A DNA stretch of 64,000 bases from Neobacillus rhizosphaerae. GTDB lineage: Bacteria > Bacillota > Bacilli > Bacillales > Cytobacillaceae. Location: NCBI RefSeq assembly GCF_937468385.1, contig NZ_CALBWS010000020.1, forward strand, positions 33,131-97,130. Direction: 5' to 3'. The notes beneath the pieces are model-generated. The model saw only the letters and a program-made list of their open reading frames with translations. It was not told the origin of the DNA and did no database searches. Below are positions 8,302 to 17,967 of this stretch, piece by piece. Made by a program: the position numbers and the translations under genes. Position 1 is the first letter of the stretch. Each line of letters opens with the position of its first letter.

Positions 8302-9225
8302 GTGATCCCAGCAAAAGCAAACCAGAACCTGCAAACAACAAAATCAGGGCGAAAAATTCGCGTGAAAAACGCTGCCATAGGATGGTCCTTTGTCATAATC
8401 GCCACCGTTATGATCTGCTTGTTTTATTTCTATCCTATGGTTCAGGCCCTTATATTATCTTTTCAATCAGGAACTGGCACTAATCTAACCTTTACAGGTA
8501 TCGATAATTATGCACGTTTATTTAAAGATCCAACGTTCATAACTACAGTAAAAAATACCGTGATTTATCTTGTCATTCAAGTACCAGTGATGATTTTACT
8601 GGCCTTGTTTCTTTCTGTTTTATTGAATAATAAAACATTGAAGCTAAAGGGAGTATTTCGAACAGCGATCTTTTTACCATGTGTAACATCTCTGGTTGCC
8701 TATTCGGTTATTTTCAAATATTTGTTTGGTCAGGATGGCATTATTAACATTATGTTAATGAAAGTTTCCTTTATTTCGGAACCAATTCAATGGTTAACAG
8801 ATCCATTTTGGGCGAAAATAGCGATTATTATTGCCATTACATGGCGCTGGACTGGCTATAATATGATCTTCTATTTATCAGCGCTGCAAAACGTGGATGA
8901 ATCTATTTATGAAGCAGCAAAAATAGATGGTGCTTCGTCTTTTCAGCAATTTTTCAAGATTACAATCCCGATGCTGAAACCAATTATCTTATTTACATCC
9001 ATTACCTCTACCATCGGTACGCTTCAGTTGTTTGATGAAGTTATGAATATTACGAAGGGTGGACCGGGCAATTCGACAATGACGATTTCCCAGTACATTT
9101 ACAATCTATCGTTTAAATATACCCCTGACTTTGGCTATGCAGCGACTGTTTCTTATGCCATTGTAATTATGATCATCATCTTCTCTATTATACAGTTCAA
9201 AGTAGCAGGTGATAAAAATGAGTAA
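8302..9225 (+). CDS. CUT1 sugar ABC permease, MalF/LacF type
   Basis: GTG 8302 is preferred because AAGGAG ends at 8292, 9 bases upstream; the TTG at 8293 would sit directly on the ribosome site. The protein has about six membrane helices, the first near residues 25-45. It carries the cytoplasmic EAA loop that docks the ATPase (YEAAKIDGASSFQQFFKITIPML). It pairs with the MalG-type subunit that overlaps its 3' end by 8 bases. No ATP-binding subunit is encoded nearby, so it probably uses a shared MsmX-like ATPase, as known for several CUT1 systems in Bacillus. Confidence 0.88.
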   Translation: MIPAKANQNLQTTKSGRKIRVKNAAIGWSFVIIATVMICLFYFYPMVQALILSFQSGTGTNLTFTGIDNYARLFKDPTFITTVKNTVIYLVIQVPVMILLALFLSVLLNNKTLKLKGVFRTAIFLPCVTSLVAYSVIFKYLFGQDGIINIMLMKVSFISEPIQWLTDPFWAKIAIIIAITWRWTGYNMIFYLSALQNVDESIYEAAKIDGASSFQQFFKITIPMLKPIILFTSITSTIGTLQLFDEVMNITKGGPGNSTMTISQYIYNLSFKYTPDFGYAATVSYAIVIMIIIFSIIQFKVAGDKNE

Positions 9226-10042
9226 ATTCAAACAAATATTCAGCTATTCCGTCCTTATCCTGGCATCCGTTATCTCTATTTTTCCATTCCTTTGGATGAT
9301 TGTAAGTTCAACGAATAAGTCAGTCGATGTGACGAAGGGAAGGCTATTGCCTGGAAGTCATTTTATGCAAAACTTAACCAATTTGTTGGATACCGTGGAT
9401 GTTGTATCTGCTTTAATAAATTCAGCAAAAATTTCGATTATCACAACAGTGGTTGCCATGCTTATCGCCTCTTTGGCTGGTTATGGATTTGAGATTTTCA
9501 AAAGCAAGTCCAAGGATATCCTGTTTAACTTCCTGCTGCTTTCGATGATGATTCCATTTGCAGCCTTAATGGTTCCTTTGTTCCGGATGTTTGGATCCAT
9601 TTCTCAAACGGTTTCGATGATTGGGATCGACACGCTGGCAGCAGTTATTTTACCGACTGTTACTACCGCATTTCTTATTTTTTTCTTTCGACAAAGCACA
9701 AAGATGTTTCCGAAGGAAATACTTGAAGCGGGTCGGATTGACGGATTAACTGAGTTAGGTGTTTTCTTCAGAATTTATGTTCCTACGATGAAGACAACCT
9801 ATGCTGCAGCGGCAATTATAACGTTCATGTCCAGCTGGAACAGCTACTTGTGGCCACTTGTAGTGTTACAGTCTCCGGAGAAACAGACCATTCCACTGCT
9901 TATTTCCAATCTCGGTTCCAGTTATTCACCGGACTTTGGAGTTATTATGACAGCGATTGTGATTGCGACACTTCCGGCCGCGCTCCTATTTTTCATAATG
10001 CAAAAGCATTTTGTTGCCGGTATGATGGGGTCTGTGAAATAG
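9218..10042 (+). CDS. CUT1 sugar ABC permease, MalG/LacG type
   Basis: This is the second inner-membrane subunit, with six predicted helices and an EAA-type loop reading LEAGRIDGLTELGVFFRIYVPTM. The C-terminus has the MalG-like ending LLFFIMQKHFVAGMMGSVK. ATG 9218 overlaps the end of the preceding permease gene and is served by the AGGTGA inside it, consistent with translational coupling. With the binding protein at 6850 it forms an oligosaccharide importer that feeds the beta-galactosidase 35 bp downstream. Confidence 0.88.
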   Translation: MSKFKQIFSYSVLILASVISIFPFLWMIVSSTNKSVDVTKGRLLPGSHFMQNLTNLLDTVDVVSALINSAKISIITTVVAMLIASLAGYGFEIFKSKSKDILFNFLLLSMMIPFAALMVPLFRMFGSISQTVSMIGIDTLAAVILPTVTTAFLIFFFRQSTKMFPKEILEAGRIDGLTELGVFFRIYVPTMKTTYAAAAIITFMSSWNSYLWPLVVLQSPEKQTIPLLISNLGSSYSPDFGVIMTAIVIATLPAALLFFIMQKHFVAGMMGSVK

Positions 10043-10077
10043 TGGATCTTTGAAAAACGTAGATAGGAAGTGTAATA

Positions 10078-13000
10078 GTGATGACAACAATTCCAACAAT
10101 AAACTGGCTTTCTGATCTTAAAGTGTTTGCAGTTAATCGGTTGCCTGCGCACTCAGACCACCATTATTACGAAACGATGGAGGAGGCAAGGAGTGCTGCT
10201 TCAATGAAAATGAGGCACGATTTGAATGGGAATTGGAAATTCAACTATAGTGTGAATCCAGATAGCCGCCCAGATCAATTTTACCAGCTTAATTACAATT
10301 GCTCAGGCTGGGAGAATATCTCAGTACCCGGACATATTCAGCTTCAAGGTTTTGGAAAGCCTCAATATGTGAATACGATGTATCCATGGGATGGACACAA
10401 CGATATCCGTCCACCAGAAATTCCGATGGATTATAATCCGGTTGGAAGCTATGTGAGGATGTTTAACGTGCCTGATCCTATGCAAAATAAGCCCTTGTAT
10501 ATTTCCTTTCAAGGTGTGGAGTCAGCCTTTTATGTCTGGCTAAATGGGGAGTTCATCGGCTATAGCGAGGATTCTTTTACTCCAGCAGAGTTTGAGCTTA
10601 CGCCTTTTTTAACTGAAGGGGAGAATAAGCTTGCGATTGAGGTCTTTCAGCGTAGTACTGGCAGCTGGCTTGAAGACCAGGATTTCTGGCGCTTCTCTGG
10701 TATTTTTCGGGATGTATATCTATTCACAGTACCTGAGATACATGTCTATGATGCCAATGTACGGGCAGAGTTGGATTCCACCTTATCGAAAGGGTCGCTT
10801 CAAGTAGACCTAAAGCTTTTGACAGCTGTTTCAGCTCCTACAAAAATAGTAGCTGAGCTTTACGATGCCCACGGTGGCTTGGTCGCGGCAACGGATGCAA
10901 GGCATGATGACGAAGGTTGGACACTTTCCATAGATGTGGATGGACCAGAGCTATGGAGTGCGGAAATTCCTTATTTGTATAAACTTTATCTTAAAATTTT
11001 CAACCAGTTTGGTAATCTCGTAGAGGTAATCCCGCAAAAGGTTGGCTTCAGACGTTTTGAAATAATAGATAAGATTATGAGATTAAACGGTGAACGCATT
11101 GTCTTTAGAGGTGTGAACCGCCACGAATTCAACTGCCGAAGAGGTCGCGCGATTACTAAGGAAGACATGCTGTGGGATATTAAAACGCTGAAGCGTAATA
11201 ACATTAATGCCGTCCGTACTTCGCACTATCCGAATCAGAGCTATTGGTACGAATTGTGTGACGAATACGGTGTCTATGTTATCGATGAAATGAACCTGGA
11301 AACGCATGGGTCTTGGCAAAAGATGGGCGCAGTCGAGCCTTCCTGGAATATTCCCGGGAATAAACCGGAATGGCAAAATATTGTCACGGACAGGGCCATA
11401 TCAATGTTTGAACGGGATAAAAATCACCCATCCATCCTGATTTGGTCGTGCGGAAATGAATCATATGCAGGTGAAGTGATTCGTAACGTTTCTCGTTATT
11501 TTAAGTCGGTCGACCCGAGCCGTCTTGTGCATTATGAGGGCGTATTCCATGCACGTGCTTATAACGACACAAGTGATATGGAAAGCCGAATGTATGCAAA
11601 ACCTGCAGATATTGAAAAATATTTGAGTGAAAATCCTGACAAGCCATACATTAGCTGCGAGTATATGCACGCGATGGGAAATTCACTTGGTGGGATGTAT
11701 AAGTACACGGATTTAGAGCAGAAATACCCAATGTATCAAGGCGGCTTCATTTGGGATTATATCGATCAATCGATTATTAAACAGGACCGGTACGGAAAAG
11801 AATTCTTAGCCTATGGGGGTGATTTTGACGACCGCCCTACAGATTACGGTTTCTGTACGAATGGCATTGTATATGCAAATCGAGAACTGTCGCCAAAGAT
11901 GCAGGAAGTAAAGTACTTATATCAAAACCTTAAGCTGGTACCGGATCAGACCGGAGTTACGATTATTAACGATAACCTTTTCACTGATACAACTGATTAT
12001 GATTTGGAGTACACTCTTTTTCTTGAGGGTGAGGAAATTTATCGGAATTTGGTTCATGTGGTTGTGGCACCGCAGAGTTCTGGACATGTTGAATTTGTGG
12101 TGCCAGCGGATATCATGAACGTACCCGGTGAGTATTGTATCCATACCGCTTTTAAACTAAAGGAAAACAAGCTTTGGGCCGATGTAGGGTATGAGATCGC
12201 GTTTGGTCAGTTTGTGTTTAAAGTCAACGGGATCCAGGAAGAAGCGGCGGCTACCATTGGAGATTTAAGAGTCGTAGAGGGTGACGTCAATATCGGTGTT
12301 CACGGCCGTGATTTCACTATCCTATTCTCGAAGCAGGTGGGAAGTCTAGTTTCGCTGAACTATGCGGGAAGAGAGATGATTGCCCTTCCTCCAGCTCCGT
12401 TGTTTTGGAGAGCAACGACCGATAATGATCGAGGCTATTCTCAAGGCTTCCGCTCAGGGATTTGGTATGCAGCCAGCCTTGCACGTCAATGTGTAGGGAT
12501 TGACCTTGAAGAAGGAGTCGGTCAGGTATGTGTCAGCTTTACTTATAGCTTACCGATGAATACTGATGTCAAGGTGAAGATTAGTTATACCGTTTTTGCT
12601 GATGGCAGTGTGCGGGTGAAGTCAGTATATCATGGTGCAACGAATCTCCCGCAAATGCCTATTTTTGCAGTAACCTTTAAGGTTCCAGCTGATTATGATC
12701 AATTGGAATGGTATGCGTTAGGTCCGGAGGAGAATTACTCGGACCGCTCCAAGGGAGCAAGGCTTGGGATTTTTAGGAATCAAGTGTCTGACAATGTGTC
12801 CGGTTATGTGATGCCGCAAGAATCAGGCAGCCGTACCGGGGTCCGTCGGGTAAATCTGACGAACCGTGAGGGACAGGGGATGAAAATATCATCTGTTACT
12901 GAACCAGTAGAGTGCAATCTTTCGCCGTATACGGCTTTTGAATTAGAGAATGCTAATCATCATTACGAGCTTCCAAATGTACATTATACGGTTGTGACCG

Positions 13001-13119
13001 TTGCCGGCAAGCAGATGGGTGTAGGCGGAGACGATAGCTGGGGCGCACCGGTTCATGATGAACATCTCATTCATGCAGACCAAGAAATGGAATTTGAATT
13101 TATGATTCATAGAGTTTAA
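10078..13119 (+). CDS. lacZ: GH2 beta-galactosidase (LacZ type), divergent copy
   Basis: This 1013-residue enzyme hydrolyses terminal beta-galactosides such as lactose inside the cell. It has the LacZ layout: jelly-roll sugar-binding domain, immunoglobulin-like domains, TIM barrel and C-terminal beta-sandwich (small-chain fold). The acid/base Glu is in WSCGNESYAG at residue 461 and the nucleophile Glu in CEYMHAMGNS at residue 528. FRGVNRHEFN and RTSHYPNQSYWYELCDEYG are conserved LacZ blocks. No signal peptide is present. It is clearly different from the two mutually similar GH2 enzymes at 43.8 and 55.9 kb, so its substrate preference may differ. ATG 10081 is an equally possible start. Confidence 0.93.
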   Translation: MMTTIPTINWLSDLKVFAVNRLPAHSDHHYYETMEEARSAASMKMRHDLNGNWKFNYSVNPDSRPDQFYQLNYNCSGWENISVPGHIQLQGFGKPQYVNTMYPWDGHNDIRPPEIPMDYNPVGSYVRMFNVPDPMQNKPLYISFQGVESAFYVWLNGEFIGYSEDSFTPAEFELTPFLTEGENKLAIEVFQRSTGSWLEDQDFWRFSGIFRDVYLFTVPEIHVYDANVRAELDSTLSKGSLQVDLKLLTAVSAPTKIVAELYDAHGGLVAATDARHDDEGWTLSIDVDGPELWSAEIPYLYKLYLKIFNQFGNLVEVIPQKVGFRRFEIIDKIMRLNGERIVFRGVNRHEFNCRRGRAITKEDMLWDIKTLKRNNINAVRTSHYPNQSYWYELCDEYGVYVIDEMNLETHGSWQKMGAVEPSWNIPGNKPEWQNIVTDRAISMFERDKNHPSILIWSCGNESYAGEVIRNVSRYFKSVDPSRLVHYEGVFHARAYNDTSDMESRMYAKPADIEKYLSENPDKPYISCEYMHAMGNSLGGMYKYTDLEQKYPMYQGGFIWDYIDQSIIKQDRYGKEFLAYGGDFDDRPTDYGFCTNGIVYANRELSPKMQEVKYLYQNLKLVPDQTGVTIINDNLFTDTTDYDLEYTLFLEGEEIYRNLVHVVVAPQSSGHVEFVVPADIMNVPGEYCIHTAFKLKENKLWADVGYEIAFGQFVFKVNGIQEEAAATIGDLRVVEGDVNIGVHGRDFTILFSKQVGSLVSLNYAGREMIALPPAPLFWRATTDNDRGYSQGFRSGIWYAASLARQCVGIDLEEGVGQVCVSFTYSLPMNTDVKVKISYTVFADGSVRVKSVYHGATNLPQMPIFAVTFKVPADYDQLEWYALGPEENYSDRSKGARLGIFRNQVSDNVSGYVMPQESGSRTGVRRVNLTNREGQGMKISSVTEPVECNLSPYTAFELENANHHYELPNVHYTVVTVAGKQMGVGGDDSWGAPVHDEHLIHADQEMEFEFMIHRV

Positions 13120-13128
13120 TTATTTTTC

Positions 13129-13165
13129 AAGTTAAGAGTCTGACATATAGGCTCTTAACTTTGCT
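13129..13165 (+). terminator. Hairpin between lacZ and the alpha-galactosidase gene
   Basis: AAGTTAAGAG (13129-13138) pairs perfectly with CTCTTAACTT (13152-13161). The following TGCTTATTTG is a poor U-tract, so this may be a leaky terminator or a 3' stabiliser rather than a full stop before the GH36 gene. Confidence 0.55.
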
Positions 13166-13203
13166 TATTTGCAATCAATCATATTTTGGTTAAGGAGTCG
13201 ATT

Positions 13204-15438
13204 ATGCTTATACATGTTAATCGAGAGAACCAGCAGTTCCATTTAACAAATGGACAAGTGAGTTATATTTTTCACGTGATGAAAAATGGACAATTAGGTC
13301 ACCTTTACTATGGAAAGGCTTTACGTCATCGGTCTGATTTTTCTCATTTACAAACATATGATGTACCGACAGCTGCAAGCTGTCATGTGTATGTGGACGA
13401 TCCTGCCTTTTGTTTGGAAACCATACGTCAGGAATACCCGGCGTACGGGAATTCTGATTTCCGTGAGCCTGCGATTAGTGTGAGAAAACCCTTGGATCAT
13501 CATATCCCCGATTTTAAATATGAAACTTTTAGACTCTTAGAAGGAAAGCCGCATCTTGTTGGAATGCCTGCAACATACACAGAAGAAAATGAAGAAGCTG
13601 AAACACTTCAGCTAGTGTTAAAAGATACGTTTCTTCAAGCGGAGTTGATACTAAACTATACGATTTTTCGCGACAAACCAGTCATAACGAGAAGTGCTTC
13701 CTTAAAAAACAACGGTACAGATAAGTTGGTCATTGAGAGATTAATGGGGGCATCGCTTGACCTGCCAGATAAGGATTTTATTTTTACCCATTTAGCAGGG
13801 GCATGGTCGCGGGAACGGCATGTGAAAGAGAGGAGACTAGAAACGGGTATTCAGTCTATCTCCAGTCTGCGTGGTGCTAGTTCTCATCATCATAATCCGT
13901 TTTTAGCTTTAAAGAGACCATATACTACGGAGCATACAGGAGAAGTTTATGGTTTTAATTTCGTTTATAGCAGCAATTTCATTATGCAAGTAGAAGTTGA
14001 TCATTATGATACGGCAAGACTGATAGTAGGAATTCATCCGTTTGGCTTCAACTGGAATTTAAAGCCGAATGAGGTATTTCAAACACCAGAAGTGGTCATG
14101 GTGTATTCAGATCAAGGATTAAATGGAATGAGCCAGGCTTTTCATGATTTATACCGAGATCATTTGATCCCTAGTTATTGGAAGCAGGAAGAGCGCCCGA
14201 TTTTAATTAATAATTGGGAGGCCACCTATTTTGATTTTAATGAGGAAAAGCTAGTAAACATTGCGAAAACAGCCAGTGAATTAGGGATAGAGCTATTTGT
14301 CCTTGATGATGGCTGGTTTGGAAAAAGGAATGATGATACCTCCTCGCTAGGGGATTGGCATGTCGATTTAAATAAGCTTCCGAAGGGTTTAGAAAGCCTA
14401 GCCAAGAAAATTTCCGATGTCGGTATGAAATTTGGTCTTTGGTTTGAGCCTGAGATGATAAGTCCTAACAGTGACTTATATCGGGAGCATCCTGATTGGT
14501 CAGTTGGTACACTGCATCAGCAAACCCTGGGGAGAAACCAGCTTGTGCTCGATTTCTCAAGACGTGAAATTGTCGACTATCTTTATGAAAAAATGTCAGG
14601 CATCATCAAACGAACAGGCCTTTCTTATATTAAGTGGGATATGAATCGGAATATTACCGAGGCTTTTTCACATAAGCTGGATGTCGGTCAGAGAGGTGAG
14701 TTTTTCCATCGTTATATTTTAGGAGTTTACAGTTTATATGAACGCTTAACGAGTGAGTTCCCTCATGTTTTGTTTGAATCTTGTGCAGGTGGGGGCGGAC
14801 GCTTTGACCCAGGAATGATGTACTACGCTCCGCAAGCTTGGACAAGTGATGACACCGATGCGATTGAGCGGCTGAAGATTCAATATGGAACATCCTTCGC
14901 CTATCCGGTATATAGCATGGGCTCCCATGTATCAGAGGTTCCAAACCATCAAACATTGCGAACGACGCCATTATCGACAAGGGCAAATACTGCTTATTTT
15001 GGAAACTTTGGATATGAGCTGGATCCTCTTAAGCTATCAGAAGTTGAGCGTTTGGAAATTAAAGAGCAGGTTGCTTTTTATAAAAAGCACCGAGGCTTAA
15101 TACGAGATGGTCAGTTTTATCGTCTGTTAAGTCCTTTTACTGAAAATGAAACGGCTTGGATGGTCGTTAGTTCAGATAAATCGGAAGCATTGGTAGGATG
15201 GTATAAGGTTTTGGGGACACCAAACTCTCCGAAACAGCAATCAGTTCGTCTCAGTGGTCTAGATGAAGCGAAAGTGTATAAAGTAGCAGGTCACAAGCTA
15301 ACGTATTATGGAGATGAACTAATGCAAGTTGGCCTTCAGCTTCCCACCGAATTTAATGGTGTTAATAGCAAAGGTGCTGAGCGTGGAGGCGACTTTCAAT
15401 CATATGTAGTTTTCTTAGAAAGTAAAGAGAAAGAGTGA
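13204..15438 (+). CDS. GH36 alpha-galactosidase, copy 1
   Basis: ATG 13204 follows AAGGAG by 6 bases; the TTG at 13186 is upstream of that ribosome site and is rejected. The 744-residue protein matches bacterial GH36 alpha-galactosidases (AgaA/RafA type), which release galactose from melibiose, raffinose and similar sugars. Conserved blocks are LDDGWFGKRNDD, the nucleophile Asp in YIKWDMNR (residue 479), ESCAGGGGRFDPGM, and the acid/base Asp in WTSDDTDA (residue 549). It has no signal peptide, so it is intracellular and depends on import. It shares all motifs with the enzyme at 60775 but the two differ throughout, so they are old paralogues rather than a recent copy. Confidence 0.92.
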   Translation: MLIHVNRENQQFHLTNGQVSYIFHVMKNGQLGHLYYGKALRHRSDFSHLQTYDVPTAASCHVYVDDPAFCLETIRQEYPAYGNSDFREPAISVRKPLDHHIPDFKYETFRLLEGKPHLVGMPATYTEENEEAETLQLVLKDTFLQAELILNYTIFRDKPVITRSASLKNNGTDKLVIERLMGASLDLPDKDFIFTHLAGAWSRERHVKERRLETGIQSISSLRGASSHHHNPFLALKRPYTTEHTGEVYGFNFVYSSNFIMQVEVDHYDTARLIVGIHPFGFNWNLKPNEVFQTPEVVMVYSDQGLNGMSQAFHDLYRDHLIPSYWKQEERPILINNWEATYFDFNEEKLVNIAKTASELGIELFVLDDGWFGKRNDDTSSLGDWHVDLNKLPKGLESLAKKISDVGMKFGLWFEPEMISPNSDLYREHPDWSVGTLHQQTLGRNQLVLDFSRREIVDYLYEKMSGIIKRTGLSYIKWDMNRNITEAFSHKLDVGQRGEFFHRYILGVYSLYERLTSEFPHVLFESCAGGGGRFDPGMMYYAPQAWTSDDTDAIERLKIQYGTSFAYPVYSMGSHVSEVPNHQTLRTTPLSTRANTAYFGNFGYELDPLKLSEVERLEIKEQVAFYKKHRGLIRDGQFYRLLSPFTENETAWMVVSSDKSEALVGWYKVLGTPNSPKQQSVRLSGLDEAKVYKVAGHKLTYYGDELMQVGLQLPTEFNGVNSKGAERGGDFQSYVVFLESKEKE

Positions 15439-15442
15439 TTCT

Positions 15443-15593
15443 AAGAAAAGCGCAAGCGCCCTGGTCAGCGACGTAAGGGCTGGACTGAACCGACTGAGAT
15501 AAAGGAAACACGGTGAGCGTTAGCGAACCGATGTTGACTTATCATAGGGAGGTGAGGGAAGCACTCTAGTCGCTAGGGCGCTGGAGCTGGACA
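15443..15593 (+). repeat. Structured intergenic repeat, AAGAAAAG-GCGCCC family, copy 1
   Basis: The element starts AAGAAAAGCGCAAGCGCCC just after the alpha-galactosidase stop and ends TGGAGCTGGACA. Its outer arms AGCGCCCT (15455-15462) plus AGCGAC (15467-15472) pair with GTCGCT plus AGGGCGCT (15569-15582), enclosing a G+C-rich centre. Copy 2 at 28031 has the same two ends but a different centre. No reading frame fits it. Confidence 0.7.
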
Positions 15594-15640
15594 ATTCTCG
15601 AAGTCGAAAATTTTATACTTTTCTTATCTTTGAACAAAAG

Positions 15641-15665
15641 GACGGTTTATCCACCGTCTTTTTGT
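15641..15665 (+). terminator. Intrinsic terminator of the block A operon
   Basis: GACGGT (15641-15646) pairs with ACCGTC (15653-15658) and is followed by TTTTT. It separates the alpha-galactosidase gene and its trailing repeat from the gal operon promoter. Confidence 0.75.
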
Positions 15666-15668
15666 GTT

Positions 15669-15711
15669 TTTAGTAAAAACTTTAGTAAAATTATTGAATA
15701 GTTTTACTAAA
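15669..15711 (+). promoter_or_regulatory. Operator cluster of the gal operon
   Basis: TTTAGTAAAA occurs at 15669-15678 and 15681-15690, and its inverse TTTTACTAAA at 15702-15711, so the second and third form a perfect 10-bp inverted repeat with an 11-bp spacer. The same core occurs as TTTACTAAAAAGTAAA before mglB (26941). The LacI-type regulator at the end of the gal operon is the obvious candidate to bind here. Confidence 0.6.
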
Positions 15712-15790
15712 GAGAGTAAAATGTGCTTGAAGATCGTTATTTACTTACAAGATTGATGGTTTGATAAAAGATGAATGGAGGCAATAAATC

Positions 15791-16972
15791 ATGAATTTCA
15801 CAACGTTAAATAAAACATTTCTGGACTTGTTTCATGTTTTACCTAGACAAGCGTTTTTTGCTCCCGGACGGATTAATTTAATTGGCGAACATACAGATTA
15901 TAATGGCGGACATGTATTTCCTTGTGCGATAACCTATGGGACCTATGCTGTTGCGAGAAAGCGCGAGGATGGTCTTATCCGTTTGTTCTCAAGTAATTTT
16001 CCTGACAAAGGAATTATCGAATTTAACTTAAGACAACTAAATTATGATAAAGAACACAATTGGGCCAATTATCCGAAAGGGATGATTCGGTATATTATCG
16101 AGGCAGGATACGAGATTCCAACTGGCTTTGAGTGTGCCATCCATGGAAATATTCCAAATGGCGCCGGTCTTTCCTCCTCAGCTTCGATTGAATTGTTAAC
16201 TGGCGTCCTTGTTTCTGGTTTGTTTGGATTAGATATTCCACGTCTTGAGTTAATCAAGCTTGGAAAGAAGGTAGAGAATGAATTTATTGGGGTAAACAGT
16301 GGCATCATGGACCAATTTGCGATTGGGATGGGAATGAAGGATGCCGGGATATTGTTGGATTGTCAGACACTTACGTTTGAGTACGCACCTATCCACCTTA
16401 AAAATCACAAAATTATCATTATGAATACGAACAAACGCCGGGAGTTGGCGGATTCCAAATACAACGAGCGCCGAAGCGAATGTGAGACTGCATTGGCCAA
16501 GCTTCAGCAAAGACTCCCAATTGAAGCACTCGGACAGCTCTCAGTAGAAGAATTTGATGAAAATCAATCCTTAATTCCCAATGAAATAGTCCGCAAACGG
16601 GCGAAGCATGCAGTTTATGAAAATGTGAGAACACTTAAGGCTTTAGAGGAGCTTAGGGCTGGGAATATAGAGGAGTTTGGACAGTTGATGAACCAATCGC
16701 ACATTTCTTTAAGAGATGATTATGAAGTGACGGGCCTAGAACTTGATAGTTTGGTAGAAGCTGCTTGGAATCAACCAGGAGTCCTAGGGGCACGCATGAC
16801 GGGTGCGGGCTTTGGCGGTTGTGCCATCGCAATTGTTGAAAACGAAGCGGTTAACCGCTTTATTGCCAATGTGGGGGCGACCTATCGTGACAAGATTGGC
16901 TACGAGGCAGATTTTTACGTTGCCAGCATTGGCGACGGGGCAAAGGAAATTGAAATGGAGGCGTCGGTTTAA
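15791..16972 (+). CDS. galK: Galactokinase
   Basis: This cytoplasmic enzyme phosphorylates alpha-D-galactose to galactose 1-phosphate, the entry step of the Leloir pathway. The 393-residue protein shows the galactokinase signature GRINLIGEHTDYNGG near residue 26, the GHMP ATP-binding loop NGAGLSSSAS near residue 122, and the C-terminal GHMP motif GARMTGAGFGGCAIA. The length is normal for the family. The ATG follows GGAGG by 10 bases. It is the first gene of galK-galE-galT-galM-regulator, with galE starting immediately after its stop codon. Operator-like palindromes lie 80-120 bp upstream. Confidence 0.96.
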   Translation: MNFTTLNKTFLDLFHVLPRQAFFAPGRINLIGEHTDYNGGHVFPCAITYGTYAVARKREDGLIRLFSSNFPDKGIIEFNLRQLNYDKEHNWANYPKGMIRYIIEAGYEIPTGFECAIHGNIPNGAGLSSSASIELLTGVLVSGLFGLDIPRLELIKLGKKVENEFIGVNSGIMDQFAIGMGMKDAGILLDCQTLTFEYAPIHLKNHKIIIMNTNKRRELADSKYNERRSECETALAKLQQRLPIEALGQLSVEEFDENQSLIPNEIVRKRAKHAVYENVRTLKALEELRAGNIEEFGQLMNQSHISLRDDYEVTGLELDSLVEAAWNQPGVLGARMTGAGFGGCAIAIVENEAVNRFIANVGATYRDKIGYEADFYVASIGDGAKEIEMEASV

Positions 16973-17962
16973 ATGAGCATTCTTGTTTTAGGCGGTGCGG
17001 GTTATATCGGTTCTCACGCAGTATACCAGTTAATTGATCAGGGGTTCGATACAGTGGTGATTGATAATTTACAGACAGGTCACGAGGATGCGATTCACCC
17101 ACGAGCACGCTTTTATGAAGGCGATATCCGCAGTCGAGCGTTTATGCGCTCTGTTTTTGAACAGGAAAATATTGAAGCAATTTTGCATTTTGCTGCCAAC
17201 TCACTGGTTAGTGAATCAATGGTCGAGCCGTTAAAGTACTTTGATAACAATGTGTACGGAACGCAAATCGTCCTTGAAATGATGAAGGAATTCGGTGTTA
17301 AGCCGATCGTATTCTCTTCCACCGCCGCTGTTTATGGTGAACAGAAGGTCGTGCAGATTACCGAAGAGGCGAACGCACTACCAACGAATACGTATGGTGA
17401 AACGAAATTAGCGATGGAAAAAATGATGGCTTGGTGTGATAAGGCATTTGGGATTAAGTACATCTCCCTCCGTTATTTTAACGTGGCATCGGCAAGAAGT
17501 GATGGGCAAATTGGTGAAGACCACAATCCGGAAACGCACCTGATTCCGGTGGTTTTGGAAGCGGCCTTAGGAAAAAGACCAGCGGTGACCATCTTTGGGG
17601 ATGATTATGATACCGCGGACGGTACTTGCATCAGAGATTATGTCCATGTTGAGGACTTGATTGCTGCCCACATCCTTGCCCTCAAGTTTTTGCAAAAGGG
17701 CGGAGAAAGTAATATTTTCAATCTTGGCAGCAGTCAAGGGTTCTCGGTAAAAGAAATTGTCGAGACTGCTAGAGCAGTAACAGGAATCGATATTCCAGTG
17801 CAAATGGATGAACGGCGTGCCGGGGACCCGAGTACGTTAATTGCTTCCTCGGAAAAAGCAAAGCAGGTGCTGGGCTGGAATCCGATAAGAACGTCGATAC
17901 ATGAAATTATTCAGGATGCCTGGAACTGGCATAAGAATCATCCAAACGGTTATCAGGGGTGA
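16973..17962 (+). CDS. galE: UDP-glucose 4-epimerase
   Basis: An NAD-dependent extended SDR enzyme that interconverts UDP-galactose and UDP-glucose. The N-terminal dinucleotide fold carries GGAGYIGSHAVYQL, and the catalytic Tyr-xxx-Lys is in TYGETKLAMEKM with Tyr at residue 141. FSSTAAVYG supplies the catalytic Ser region, and RDYVHVEDLIAAH is a typical GalE block. The 329-residue length is normal. The ATG directly follows the galK stop, and the end overlaps an upstream in-frame GTG of galT, so the three are translationally coupled. Confidence 0.96.
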   Translation: MSILVLGGAGYIGSHAVYQLIDQGFDTVVIDNLQTGHEDAIHPRARFYEGDIRSRAFMRSVFEQENIEAILHFAANSLVSESMVEPLKYFDNNVYGTQIVLEMMKEFGVKPIVFSSTAAVYGEQKVVQITEEANALPTNTYGETKLAMEKMMAWCDKAFGIKYISLRYFNVASARSDGQIGEDHNPETHLIPVVLEAALGKRPAVTIFGDDYDTADGTCIRDYVHVEDLIAAHILALKFLQKGGESNIFNLGSSQGFSVKEIVETARAVTGIDIPVQMDERRAGDPSTLIASSEKAKQVLGWNPIRTSIHEIIQDAWNWHKNHPNGYQG

Positions 17963-17967
17963 AGCAA

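Noticed and set aside
15443..15593. Group II intron or self-splicing RNA
   Set aside because: The element is only about 150 nt and no domain V-like or intron-encoded protein sequence is present.
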